Of a DNA stretch of 64,000 bases, positions 22,696-32,807 are shown one piece after another. The stretch lies in NCBI GenBank assembly GCA_946894095.1, contig OX335651.1, positions 2,564,501 to 2,628,500 on the forward strand, written 5' to 3'. Numbering within the stretch: the first letter of the stretch is position 1; every line of letters begins with the position of its first letter. The position numbers were made by a program, and so were the translations under genes. Origin of the DNA: Incurvaria masculella. Lineage: Eukaryota > Arthropoda > Insecta > Lepidoptera > Incurvariidae. The notes beneath the pieces were generated by a model. It searched no databases. It was given only the letters and a program-made list of their open reading frames with translations, and was not told the DNA's origin.

Positions 22696-25600
22696 CTGGA
22701 AATTGACGCCAATAAGCCACTACCGCTGAAGATAAAGGAAGGAAAACAGTCATGCGGTCGACCTCGCGTCTCCACCCAATGGTCAAGGTGACCACATAAT
22801 TATATGCAAATCGGACTGCGCGTCGTATCCCACACAGTCTAAACATCGCCACCGCGCGCTAATGTGATCTAAAATTCGTTCATCAAGTCAGTTTCCACCC
22901 ACACATACCCTCCAATACGTCTGCTACTATGTTTCATGTGGCATGTACGTTTCAATTGTGTTGGTTGTTTATGAAAATTAGATACAGCGAATCTCATAGT
23001 TGGCGCGCTTGATGGCATATCTCCTCCTTTTTAGGGTTCCGTACTCAAAGGGTGCCAATGGAACCCTATTACTAAGTTTCCGCTGTCCGTCCGTCCCTCC
23101 GTCTGTCCCAGGGCTGTATCTCATGAACCGTAATAGGTAGGGAGCTAAAATTTTCACAGAGTGTGTATTTATTTTACCGCTATAAGAACAAGTAGACAAA
23201 ATGTACAAAAAGTTATGTACAAAATCAGTGTGTACATGGAAACAGTTGACGATCATATTTTTCCTAGAACATACAAAAATAATGTTTTAAAAACTTGAGG
23301 TTTCCCGGCGTTTAGTGCCGTACTTGGCCGACATGATTCGCCTCCAGTTACCGTTTGACGAGCCGGGCTGTCAGACGTAACCCCGGAGCAACGAAGTAGC
23401 CCTGACGTACCTTCGTCGTTGGAGGCGAAATATGTCGGCCAAGCACGGCATTGCACATTTCAAAACATTATTTACAGCGACGGTGTAAATCTTAGAACAT
23501 ACAATAAGAAAACGCATACTGCGGAATCTAATCTCCAATAAAGGGACGTTTTTCTGTTATTCGTTCCCAAATATGGCTCCTCAACGTAACTGGAAATTCT
23601 GGAAATTCCAAGTTGTAGAATCAGGAGTGTTCTCAGGAGATTTATTCGAATTAGTCGATCGCAGCGCAACACGGAATTAGTGTCAAGAAATTAAACATTT
23701 ACATATAGAGCTGCCATTTATTCCTTTCCTGAGAAAACTCATTCAATAACTCGGGATACCCAGAATTGCCCTCCTTATTTCCGCACGGCTTCATTTTGTT
23801 TTTTTTGGAACCTGACATAGACGGCTAATACCACACAACTACCGGAATGACATCAGCCCAATACACCACATTCCCGAATAAATTGTGTGCCATGCCCGGA
23901 TCTTCCCAAAAATCTTCATTTGAAGCAATAACTTTCAATTTAAATTCATTTAATACATTCGGCGGCAACTCAGTTATAGTATTGTGCACGCGTTCTTAAC
24001 TGGTCTAAAACAAAATAAAACATAGGATTATAATATAACCAATTCGATGAAATGTTACTTACGATATTAGTCATGCAAAAATAATTCTGCAACGCGTACT
24101 CCATAACAGTTTGTTTGTATTTTTCGACGGCTTTTACACCAGAGTATACTTGTAATGCTATAAATTATATTAATTTATATAATTGCATTAGTAACTTTAT
24201 TAGTTGTAAGTAACATAAACTGAGGGTTGCTGTTTCTATTGTTCTTTGTTATTTGCCTTAATCTGTTCTACCAAGGAATTGTTTGGCAGTAGCATTTAGA
24301 TCTAAGTATGTATTTCACAATTATGGACGGAAAAATATGTCATGTAAACCCGTGAAGTTTCTTTGCGGGCTCTGCTTTACTGGGTTGATCGAATCCGCGG
24401 ATCTTTGTGACGTAACTTGGTGTAGTTTGACTAAATGAAATAAAATGTATTTCCTGCAGCCTTCATTTAGCCCTGCTTGCTCGCCCTCTATCTGTCCTTC
24501 CTTCGCCTCTTTGCTGCCCTAACTATCCTACCATTCGATCCTCGTAGATTCGGAATACAGCTGTGTGGGACACGAGGAGAAGCGGACTGTTTCAAAACAC
24601 CAGATAAGTTTTGCATCCTATTTGTAGTTGTCTTGTATTGTACTAATTTGTTTTTAAGCTCTTGGATTTGTATGGTATTAGAAATGGTGGTATTACCGTG
24701 CAGCTAGCGCTCTGGGTGTTGTAGGCGGCAGCACACAGCATGCTTGGAAGTACGTTAGGGGCGCTTGGCTGCGGGTTGAGCACGACGGCACACAGATCTC
24801 GGTTGTACACATGCTTGTGCACATAGAGAAGTTGATTGGACTGGAATCAAATAATGGCTCACATCAGTTATACGAGAAGGAATGCATATGGTAATTTAAT
24901 AAATTGAAAATAGCATTCAATTTCTCCACAAAAGATCAGTTATTTAAAAGTTAAGGGTATGATATAATCAGAACAACAAAGAAAAAGGAATTAAATATAA
25001 CTAAAGATTTAAATATTCCTTCATCATCGGCGAAATTGGCAACTTGCCGAATGGCTAGATAAATTTAAGAGCATTAAACTATGCGTGACTTAGATTGAGA
25101 TGCAGGACAGGTGCAAAGATGGAACGAAGACATTGTGAAGACGACAAACATTTTTTTACGTCAAGTTGATGAATGACATAAAACATAATATACTTTTTTA
25201 TTGCAACTTTTTCCCTGAGGGGTTAGGCAGATACGAAGAGGCGACACTTATCTTTCAGATTCTTCTACACAAAATTATTATCTTGAAATGAGTGGCTCAA
25301 ATTTCAAAACAACTGACCTTCAGACCTCACCACCTTTCATTTATCTCATGCCTTTCCTTAGTGGAATTACCTGTCATGCTTTCGTTAACGATTTGATCTC
25401 CATACCGGTATTGATTTCGTCTTATATTCCAATATATCGTGTTCAATTGATCTCCGTACCGGTTCTTTCGTCTTACACTCAAATATTTCGTGTTCAAGTA
25501 TACCTCAACTTATCCGAGAATATAAGTTTCTTATGACTTCACTCGTTCTTCTTCAATCATACCAAGGACAGGAAAAAAAGCTTTTTAGTGGTGTTACCGT

Positions 25601-28600
25601 GGCGGCCCCCGGCGCGGCCGATCCCCAGCCGGCGACGGAGCAGTTAGTGTTGTCAGCAGGCGTCGTCGTCGTCGGCAGGCCCAGCGGAATGAGGCCCGTG
25701 TTGTTCGGGAATGGGGCCGATAGCTACACCGCACAATGAATTAGAACATTTCTTTTAAAAGCATCCTTGTACCTACACATTTTTGACCAATTTTATAAAC
25801 GACCAATAAACATATACATCCATATATATACAGGATTGCATATCGATCGATTAAATAACCTCTTCCTTTTTAGGGTTCCGTATCCAAAGGGTACCAAAGG
25901 GAACCCTATTAATAAGCCTACGCTGTCAGTCCGTCCGTCCATCCGCCCATCCGTCAGTTCGTCCGTCCGTCCGTCCGTCCGTCCGTCACAGGCAGCTAAA
26001 ATTTTCACTGAGTATGTGTATTGTATGATTTTGCCGCTATAACAATAAGTAAAATTAAAAAACATAAAAAATTAAAGGTATACAAAAAACGTGATTTCTT
26101 TGTGTTAAATTTTGTATGATGGTTTGCGAGTCCGACTCGCACTTGGCCGGTTTTTTTTAAGTCTATTTAATATTTGTTATGCAACTGAATTAATACGGGT
26201 GCAAATTCTGCCTCATTGTTTCATGTTTGTTGTCAATGATAAACAAGGGAGTTTAGATGGCGCCACAGTAGATCTTCGCTGTTTCTGCTTTACCTCTATT
26301 TTCTCACTTTATTTAAGAATTAAAAAGTATACAACAAATGCGTACTCTTTACGGTACTATTAATCTCACCCGGGTTGTCATTGCCACATTGGGTATAATA
26401 TGGTGAAAAAGGCAATGAAAATCATCCGGTTTTATGAAGATAGTTCATTTAAATATCATGACAGTGCAATGCTCCTTAATGCATGACAAAGGCACGTAAT
26501 TGATATAAGTATCGAAAACATTATCATACTAATGATAAATAATCAACCCATCAGTCACATGCGCTAGTCACCCAGCACACATCGACATTCCATGGACATG
26601 TATTGTTTGAACAAACAAGATAATGAATCGGCAAGGTTATTCTGAGAAATAATAATATTCTTAGATATCGACCACTTTATCATGAGTGCTTTCTACATAT
26701 TGCAAACAGTATCACGGCACGGTTGTGATTATTTAAGTATTCCTGAAATACCTTTGAACAAAATAATAATACGATAATTTTCGTCATCGTGCAACATAGT
26801 TTGTACTCATATTTGAAAACGAATAGCGTCTTTATTATTATATGTTTCTGGATATTTCAACTCAATTTTCAACCGACTTCAAAAAAGGAGGAGGTTATTA
26901 ATTCATCTGTATGTTTTTTTGTGTGTCTATTACTCGATTTCTCCCCCAATTTACTAGCTATTTTTAATATTATTGTATTAAAGGTAAATAATTGTATAAA
27001 TTGAATGACTCATAGCTCAGGGGTCAGGGAACTTGCCTTCCATCGCAGAGGTCATAGTTTCGGTCCTGCACCGTTCAAGCATTGCTTTCTTTTTCTTTCT
27101 GAGCTGGATAAGTGCATTTCACCACAAGTGCGAGCTGTTCCATGGTTTGGAACCCATGTAAAACCTTCTTACCCTACTAGGTGGTAAGTTAAGCTCGCCC
27201 ATTTTATAGCCGTGCTAATAAAGGAAAGTTGGTTTCTTTCAGAAATGTGGTGTGTTGGGCTAATATCACGACAGTGTGTATGGATAAACCATCCAAAATC
27301 CGTTACAATGACATATATACAGGGTACTTTTTGGACACACCGCAGCGCAAGGGGTTATTCTGCAGATAAAAATAAGCTGCTAACCATTAAAGGTATTTCG
27401 CCAAAAAAAAAATTGGCGTTCGTCAAACGTTGTGTGTAATGGCGTACGCCATTTATTATTGCGTTTAACATACAAACACCTATATTTTTTTTCAACCCTT
27501 ACACAATGCATGCAAAATTTCATGATGATTATGTGAGTAGTTAGGGTGTGAAAGCGTAACAAACAAACTCACATTCGCATTTATAGTTAGGATGAGAGCC
27601 GACTGTGAGGAAAAAAAGGGTGGACTTACAACAATGACGCCGATGTCGTTGACGCTGGAGGGCGGTCCCAGGTATTCGGGGTGCGGCACGAAGGACTGCA
27701 CGGGCCGCCAACGGTCGGCGATCGCGTCGTTGGTGAGCAAAGCGGAGCCGGCGAACACGCGGTACGCGAATGGTGACTTCATAACGTACGCCCTGATCGC
27801 ATGCGAGAGAATACACTCATCAAGTAATACACGCTTATGGTGTATAATAGGGGGAACGGCATAACGTCTAATATGCAGATCGTATAATGTCATATTTTAA
27901 CAAAATTTTAAAACCATGCACAACGTATAATCGGCAGATCGTATAATCTTATACGTAGTGCATGTAGAAGTTTATAAAATAAAATTACTTATTTCTCCAT
28001 GCATAACGTATAATAGTCACAACGTATAATATTATGATCTTTATTTCACAAAAAAAGAAAACCATGCATATCATATAATCCAAAAACTTTTCATACGATA
28101 AGCGCCCTTATGAATATACTTTCAAAGCGTATACTCGCACGCGACTTTTCGACCGTCTCAATTAGCGTTGTAGCAAATTGTTGCTCTTCAACAGATATCG
28201 ATTCGTAGCAATTTCAGCCTTAAATGTATCGTTGTTAGGGCGCTTTATGCAGTGCTTCTTGGCATATTATACGTTCTGCATGGTTTTCTTTTTTTGTGAA
28301 TTCATGTTAGGAATATTATACGTTGTGACTATTATACGTTCTGCATGATGCAAAGAGTTGATTTTATTTTTAAACTTATGCACAACGTATAACATTATAC
28401 GTTGTGAATATTATACGATATGCATGGTTTTAATTTTTTGGAAAAAAATACTATTATACGTTGTGAATATTATACGTAGTGAATACGACTCTATAATATT
28501 ACAGTTTACTATTTAGGATATATTTAAAAGTATTGTAACAATAAAAACACTCTGTAATGAGCGGCTCGTAGCCTAGTGGCGCGGGGACTGGCCTGGCGTA

Positions 28601-31600
28601 CCAGAGGTCTGGGTTCAATTTCTTTCTCTTTCTGAGTTCGATAAGTGCGTTTCGTCACTAATGCGAGCTGATCCATGGTTCGGAATCCATGTAAAACTGT
28701 AGTTCCCCTTCCCCTAATAGGTGGTAGGGTTTAAGCCAGCCCGGGTTGGTACCATCGCATTGGACGAAAAGATGGTCGAAGCGGCAATCTTATGATGAAT
28801 TTTATGAGTGCATTTCATCACTGATGTGAGCTGCTAAATGGTTTGGAATCCATGTCAAACTCTAGGTCTCCTTCCCCTACTAAGCGGTAGGATTTCGCAT
28901 TGGATGAAAATTTGGTCGAAGCGGCAATGAAAAATTGCCCGTGTTTTCTATTCAGTTACATTGAGTAGCCGTGCTCAAAAAGGGAAGGTCCTGGCATGGC
29001 ACCTAATACCTTCGGGAATTTGATGTACTGGGCTAATAGTTAAAAGAGTTATTCGTTAAAATGGTCGCTGTCAACGGCAGCATACGAGGAAATATCTAAA
29101 AAAATATAAGTCAGTCAGTTAGCGTGTTTGCTTCCAATGCTGGACATAAGCCTCTCGAATTTTCCTCCAGTCCTCCCGGCCTTCAGCGGTACGGAACCGC
29201 TGCTTTCCGCCGACACACTTGACGTCGTCGTCCCACCTGGCGGGGGGTCTTCCCACATTCCGTTTTCCGGTCCACGGCTGCCAGTTTAGGACACGGTTAC
29301 TCCAACGGTCGTCGTCTCTTCAGCTGACGAGATCAGCAGGACTATTCCTGGCATTCAGTAATCAGGAATCAGGAATCCTGAGTCTAGAAAACTGCTTTTA
29401 TAGCGATTTTCGAAGCGAGTTTTTCGACGGAAAACCCTGATTGATTAAAAAAACTATGCTCTGGAATATTTTCGTCCAGAAGATCGTTTTGAAAACCGCT
29501 ACAAAATCGGTTTTCTAGACTCAGGATTCCTGATTCCTTATTACTGAATGCCAGGAATAGACCTGCAGCCCACTGCCAATTGAGCTTAGCCAAGAGTATA
29601 AGTGAGTGGGATGACACTCTTGGAAATGAGGCGTATCTCGACATACCCGGTGGTAGGGTTGCGGGTGTACATGCAGGAGGCACTGGTGACCACGTGCTGT
29701 AGGTTAATGAGAGCCCCTCCGCACGTGTGACCTCGTGTCGGTTGCCCCAGGAAAGCGACTTCTTGCAGTGACACCTAAAGCCGCATTAGCAAATTAAAAC
29801 TGAACAAACCATATATTAAGGGTGTTCCAAGGAATGTGACATGTATGTATGTATAATAGACCGTTGATTGTTCAATATTTGCAGTAAATGTCCGCAACGC
29901 AGATGAAGCGTTAAATCAATGTATGTAGGTATAATCTTAAACACTGTTTTAGTAGGAGGCATTCATTGCGGGAAGAGGGACTGTAGGAGAATTCCAAATT
30001 ATGGGTATACAGCAGGTGGCGAAATTGGTAGACGCAATACCCGCGAATGGTATGTTTTGCTGGTTCGGGTCCAGCCTTGCAGTATATTCGTAAAGTAGTT
30101 CTTTTTACTGGGCTCTTTCTTCAATTAATGTGTCCTTGCTTCACGGTCGATTATACATACATAAATGTCACGTTCCTTGGAATAAGCGACGTACCTGCTT
30201 AGTACGAAAAAGTATATTTACTTAAGGGTGTTCTGACCTATACAAAGTTTATTGTACACAGAACGCAAAAGGTACTGCACTTTTAGCCACGAATGAATGC
30301 ATAAATGTTAAATGTAGCCATAGTAATTGCGGTAGTGGCTAAAAGTGCAATATTTTTGGGTTATGTGTACAAACAATTTGTATGAATTTGAACAGCGTAA
30401 GGGCAGATTTTTCAATAATCTGATAATCAGTCAGATAACTATTCGATGATTTTTTATCCGCCGCTGCTTATCCATCCGTTGCAGGAAGACCATATAGTTG
30501 TTAGGAAAATTACATTAAGATAATAGTGATAGGATACTCATCCGGTAGTGACTATTCGTCTTTTGGCAAAAGTACTATCTGAGGATTGAAAAATCGGTCC
30601 TTAAGGTGGGCCTTCTCGCTCTACTCTCCATACAAACGAGGAAAGAAGATCATGCGCATATTTCTTGTTAGAGAACCAAAATTATACTCAAAACAGCTTT
30701 ATGTGATCAAACTAGATGTCTGATGACCGTTGGCATTGTGAAATAGTATTTGCGGTCGTGATTTACTTTCCGCTATAAGTCGTTTCGTAATTAAAATCAT
30801 CGTAAATCTTACCAAATCAAACCCTATGCGCATTGTCTGCTTTGTAGGACATGTTGCATCCTCCTCATCACGGAGCCTGTGTTTGTCTTTGAAACAGAGA
30901 AGGTCCCAGAGCGCAATAGCGCGGTTTTGTACCGTGCCCGCGAATGAGTTAGTCCCGTCGGGAAGGGTCATCTTAATTTAACTAAGCAGAGGGGAACATT
31001 TGCTCAGGTCGACCTAGAACTCGATCGCAGCGCCACTTAGATGTATCACATTGTGAATCCGAACCACCCAGAGACTCAAATAATGTCATCAAAATTAATC
31101 CAGCCGCTTAGGGGAGTTAAGTGATGTATACATGTACAGAAGATCTGTATAACTTACAGCATAGCGAAACTGTAGGTCTGTGGCAGCTGACCCACCGACA
31201 ATCCTTGAAGCATCGTCGATGAAATCAGATGAGTTGGCATCTGAAAAAGTACAGCATATTAAAGATGCATGTAGAATCATGTAATACATCTGAAGACTAA
31301 AATATTCTTGTTACAGATTATTATGTTACTTTTCGTGGAGTTTTTAATTTTATTGAAAAGGAGAATATTAACTTTTTCCAACATATTAATTGCGATTAAT
31401 TTGTTTGCTTATTATATTTGTCATGAATAAACTCTATAGCAAAACAAAATAAAATGCGTGTGCTGTACTGAGGACGAATTATGTTTATTTAGATTTTTAC
31501 TGTTGTACGACATAATCGACTTCTGACTGAACGACGCGTCAGAGGTCCTAGAGATCGCGCCGCTATCCTGTCGATTCCCGCAACGTGGTGGACCCTCTTT

Positions 31601-32689
31601 GGAAATAAGTAATCTTTACACTTTGTATCCGTGCATGATAAGGAGGAATTATCTTAACTAGAACCAAGCAGGTTTTATAAAGCACCTACATTGTAAAGTC
31701 TTAAGAAATAATGTACATAAAATCACTTTTTTTATGTTAAACGCTGCATATGGCGCACGCCAGGACCTCACAAAAAAGGCCCCCGACTGCGAAAACCATG
31801 CCGACCGGCCAGTTGCATCTTCACACCATGTTTGAAGGACCCCAAGTTGTACTTTGAGGGAAAATTTTCAGCAGGGAGTCGATTCTATAGTTTACCGACC
31901 CTATAGATAAAAGATCTAGAGGATCGGTGGGTTATTATTTTGGGAATGGATTGGGTGCATTCCCTGCCAGTTTCGTGTTGTGCGGTGATAGAAAGGGGTC
32001 GGAGGGACAGCGTTATGCAGCTGCGAAGAGCACTCTCCATGGTAAAGACGACAGAATACTGTGAGAGACCCTACATCCCTTCGGAGTTAAAGGCTCTCCA
32101 GATTAAGGGATACTCGCTTATTACTAAATTCTTTGTAAATCCAATAATTCCATCAATTTAGTAGTGGATTTTTGTTTGTGTGGATTAAATTTAGCCTCGA
32201 TTTAGGTACACTGACGATGGCACTATACACCAGATTTAGATTAAGTTCGTAAAACAATTTTGACTATTATTACATTGACGATGGCACTATACACCAGATT
32301 TAGGTTAAGTTCAATATTCATAATTCAGAATCATAATTATTGTTTTTTTTTTTAAATCTTTTGTTTTTTTATGTTTATTTTTTACGTTTCTCCTAATGTT
32401 TTTCTAGCGAGCGGTGGCATTGATTAATTAACTACTTAAGTTTACTTATTTTGTGACTGGCAAAGTATGTTTGCCAGTACTTATATGCATGGAAATAGAG
32501 TATGCGACATTTATATTTTTGACATAGACCTAGCATAATGATTCTTGACATGTTTAAGTGTAGGTTACCTACCTATGAATGAAAACAATACAATACAATA
32601 CAAATACATTTTATGAGTACAAACAAAGGGTACTTACAGCTGGCATGAAGAGTTACAGCTGCAAAAAACAATGCAAGCACCTTGTCCAT
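22456..32689 (-). CDS. SPH-A: catalytically dead chymotrypsin-like serine protease homolog, 7 exons
   Basis: Joining seven exons (32638-32689, 31158-31240, 29647-29774, 27630-27792, 25598-25723, 24697-24840, 22456-22695) gives an uninterrupted 311-residue S1A protease-like protein; all introns are GT-AG, with phases 1,0,2,0,0,0. Residues 1-19 look like a signal peptide, followed by a short propeptide and the activation site SR30-IVGG. Eight cysteines match the four chymotrypsin disulfides (42-58, 136-201, 168-182, 191-220). The His57 motif TAAHC reads TSASC (Ser78); Asp102 is kept (ND137IGV); the Ser195 motif GDSGGP reads NDTGNA (Thr235). Asp194 remains, so the Ile16-Asp194 activation switch may still work. 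By alignment Gly216 and Gly226 of the S1 pocket are His and Glu. The C-terminus has a hydrophobic segment (about residues 285-303), suggesting a membrane or GPI anchor. No proteolysis is expected; a binding or regulatory role, perhaps in gut, is inference. Tandem paralog of SPH-B. Confidence 0.93.
23033..23205 (+). mobile_element. (GTCY)n element, 3'-truncated, in SPH-A intron 6
   Basis: AGGGTTCCGTACTCAAAGGG, GTCCGTCCGTCC core, up to ACAGAGTGTGTATTTATTTT. Confidence 0.7.
23283..23470. mobile_element. Foldback MITE in SPH-A intron 6
   Basis: Inverted arms GTGCCGTACTTGGCCGACAT and ATGTCGGCCAAGCACGGCA with GCGCCTCCA/TGGAGGCG-like extension. About 40-bp arms around a GC-rich loop. Confidence 0.65.
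23797..23909 (-). mobile_element. SINE 3' fragment in SPH-A intron 6
   Basis: Only the poly-A proximal third of the SINE body (CCTGACATAGACGGCTAATA to ATGCCCGGATCTTCCC). Confidence 0.65.
24697..24840 (-). CDS. SPH-A exon 6 (Cys168-Cys191 region)
   Basis: 144 nt, acceptor TTCCAG, donor GTAATA, phase 0 both sides. It carries Cys168, the MLC motif with Cys182, and Cys191. The residue at position 189 (S1 pocket base) appears to be Ala, unlike the Asp of trypsins. Confidence 0.93.
25396..25503. repeat. Tandem duplication of about 52 bp in SPH-A intron 5
   Basis: GATCTCCATACCGGT...CGTGTTCAA at 25396-25447 recurs at about 25450-25498 with several substitutions. Confidence 0.6.
25598..25723 (-). 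CDS. SPH-A exon 5 (Cys136 / GWG region)
   Basis: 126 nt, acceptor GTGTAG, donor GTAACA, phase 0 both sides. Encodes LSAPFPNNTG, a Thr-rich run and NCSVAGWGSA, the conserved Cys136 and Gly-Trp-Gly of the family. Confidence 0.94.
25872..26150 (+). mobile_element. (GTCY)n element in SPH-A intron 4
   Basis: AGGGTTCCGTATCCAAAGGG to GTCCGACTCGCACTTGGCCG with long GTCC core at 25940-25987. Confidence 0.75.
27006..27282 (+). mobile_element. tRNA-headed SINE, diverged, in SPH-A intron 4
   Basis: Head CATAGCTCAGGGGTCAGGGA with B box GTTTCGGTCCTGC, then AAGTGCATTTCACCACAAGT body sequence; no clear poly-A tail. Confidence 0.6.
27630..27792 (-). CDS. SPH-A exon 4 (Asp102 region)
   Basis: 163 nt, acceptor ATCAG, donor GTAAGT, phase 2 in and 0 out. 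Contains PPSSVNDIGVIV, so the Asp102 equivalent is kept. A foldback element packed with ATTATACG motifs starts about 45 bp upstream of its acceptor. Confidence 0.94.
27838..28505. mobile_element. Foldback element packed with ATTATACG motifs, SPH-A intron 3
   Basis: Twelve exact copies of CGTATAAT or its complement by my count: five in the left arm (same sense) and seven in the right arm (opposite sense). Arms of about 250 bp pair (CACAAAAAAAGAAAACCATG with CATGGTTTTCTTTTTTTGTG) around a 170-bp centre. No ORF. Looks like a non-autonomous element with repeated transposase-binding-like motifs. Confidence 0.75.
28559..29040 (+). mobile_element. tRNA-headed SINE plus second partial body, SPH-A intron 3
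   Basis: 28559-28790 is the head (GAGCGGCTCGTAGCCTAGTG, B box GGGTTCAATTT) and first half of the body; 28800-29040 repeats much of the body and continues to its 3' end. Either a dimer or two insertions. Confidence 0.7.
29098..29600 (-). pseudogene. RTE-type LINE C-terminal fragment with nested MITE, SPH-A intron 3
   Basis: Minus-strand translation gives LNWQPWTGKRNVGRPPARWD and KQRFRTAEGREDWRKIREAY, a hallmark of RTE-like LINE endings. The upstream coding part resumes after a MITE (29342-29560). Confidence 0.65.
29342..29560. mobile_element. Foldback MITE inserted in a LINE
   Basis: 219 bp; terminal repeats CTATTCCTGGCATTCAGTAA and TTACTGAATGCCAGGAATAG are perfect complements, and pairing continues through the CTGAGTCTAGAAAAC block. 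Confidence 0.78.
29647..29774 (-). CDS. SPH-A exon 3 (degenerate His57 region)
   Basis: 128 nt, starts after TTTAG and ends before GTATGT, phase 0 in and 2 out. It carries the Cys42 motif CGGALI and the Cys58 motif TSASC, where the catalytic histidine is serine. Repeat DNA (a LINE with a nested foldback MITE) lies directly downstream of its donor. Confidence 0.93.
29825..30182 (+). mobile_element. MITE carrying a tRNA-Leu-like segment, SPH-A intron 2
   Basis: Inverted termini TTCCAAGGAATGTGACAT and ATGTCACGTTCCTTGGAA with matching TATGTATAAT...GACCG blocks. Inside (about 30005-30085) lies a tRNA-like segment with D-arm TGGCGAAATTGGTAGACGC and T-arm GCTGGTTCGGGTCCAGC. See the finding on this family. 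Confidence 0.75.
30228..30405. mobile_element. Foldback MITE, SPH-A intron 2
   Basis: Arms CTATACAAAGTTTATTGTACA... and TGTACAAACAATTTGTAT, with TGCACTTTTAGCCAC paired to GTGGCTAAAAGTGCA. Relative of 8279-8645. Confidence 0.65.
30408..30600. mobile_element. Foldback MITE, SPH-A intron 2
   Basis: Ends GGGCAGATTTTTCAATAATC and GGATTGAAAAATCGGTCC are inverted; TCAGATAG-type blocks pair inside. Confidence 0.6.
30601..30976 (+). mobile_element. TTAA MITE family 1, internally deleted, SPH-A intron 2
   Basis: TTAAGGTGGGCCTTCTCGC to GGGAAGGGTCATCTTAA; lacks about 190 bp of the centre present at 20448-21011. Confidence 0.7.
31158..31240 (-). CDS. SPH-A exon 2 (propeptide and activation site)
   Basis: 83 nt, TTTCAG acceptor and GTAAGT donor, phase 1 in and 0 out. 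Encodes the propeptide and DDASRIVGGSAATDLQF; the Arg-Ile bond is the expected zymogen cleavage site. Confidence 0.95.
31242..32637. other. SPH-A intron 1
   Basis: Mostly AT-rich DNA. 32211-32310 holds a direct repeat of about 33 bp (GACGATGGCACTATACACCA). A plus-strand open frame at 31940-32161 has no recognised motif. No other feature. Confidence 0.5.
32638..32689 (-). CDS. SPH-A exon 1 (signal peptide)
   Basis: Start codon at 32689-32687 is followed by MDKVLALFFAAVTLHAS, a typical signal peptide. The exon is 52 nt and ends in phase 1 at a GTAAGT donor. It is nearly identical to exon 1 of SPH-B, which supports the start choice. Confidence 0.93.
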
Positions 32690-32766
32690 TTCGCTTCTTG
32701 ATAGTGTTCCACGGCTTAAAATCGAATGATTTCGGTCTAAATTTGAGTTCGCGTTAAGTTGCTGTA

Positions 32767-32807
32767 TTTTTTATATTATCAAATATCGGTGCCCAAATTA
32801 TCTTATC
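32767..32807 (-). promoter_or_regulatory. SPH-A core promoter with tandem GATA and TATA box
   Basis: Read on the minus strand, GATAAGATAA (32807-32798), then TTTGGGCACCGATAT, then AATATAAAAAA (32776-32767), about 80 nt before the ATG. The same block with the same spacing precedes SPH-B. GATA factors are known regulators of insect gut genes; such use here is inference. Confidence 0.7.

Noticed and set aside
22451..22852. Long overlapping open frames around 22425-22852 in other frames
   Set aside because: They are shadows of the GC-rich SPH-A last exon; only the frame ending at 22456 continues the protease fold and has splice support.
25767..26065. Open frames rich in Val-Arg-Pro-Ser or Asp-Gly-Arg-Thr repeats (also 59652-59996)
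   Set aside because: These are translations of the GTCC/GGAC microsatellite core of the (GTCY)n elements.
27838..28505. CRISPR-like array of ATTATACG repeats
   Set aside because: Motifs are 8-16 bp, change orientation in the two arms, have irregular spacing, and the host is an animal genome.
30005..30085. Possible functional tRNA-Leu gene
   Set aside because: D- and T-arms are convincing but the anticodon loop lacks T33 and the acceptor stem pairs poorly; the same segment recurs at 18900-18970 and 35165-35240 inside mobile copies, so it is a tRNA-derived repeat part.
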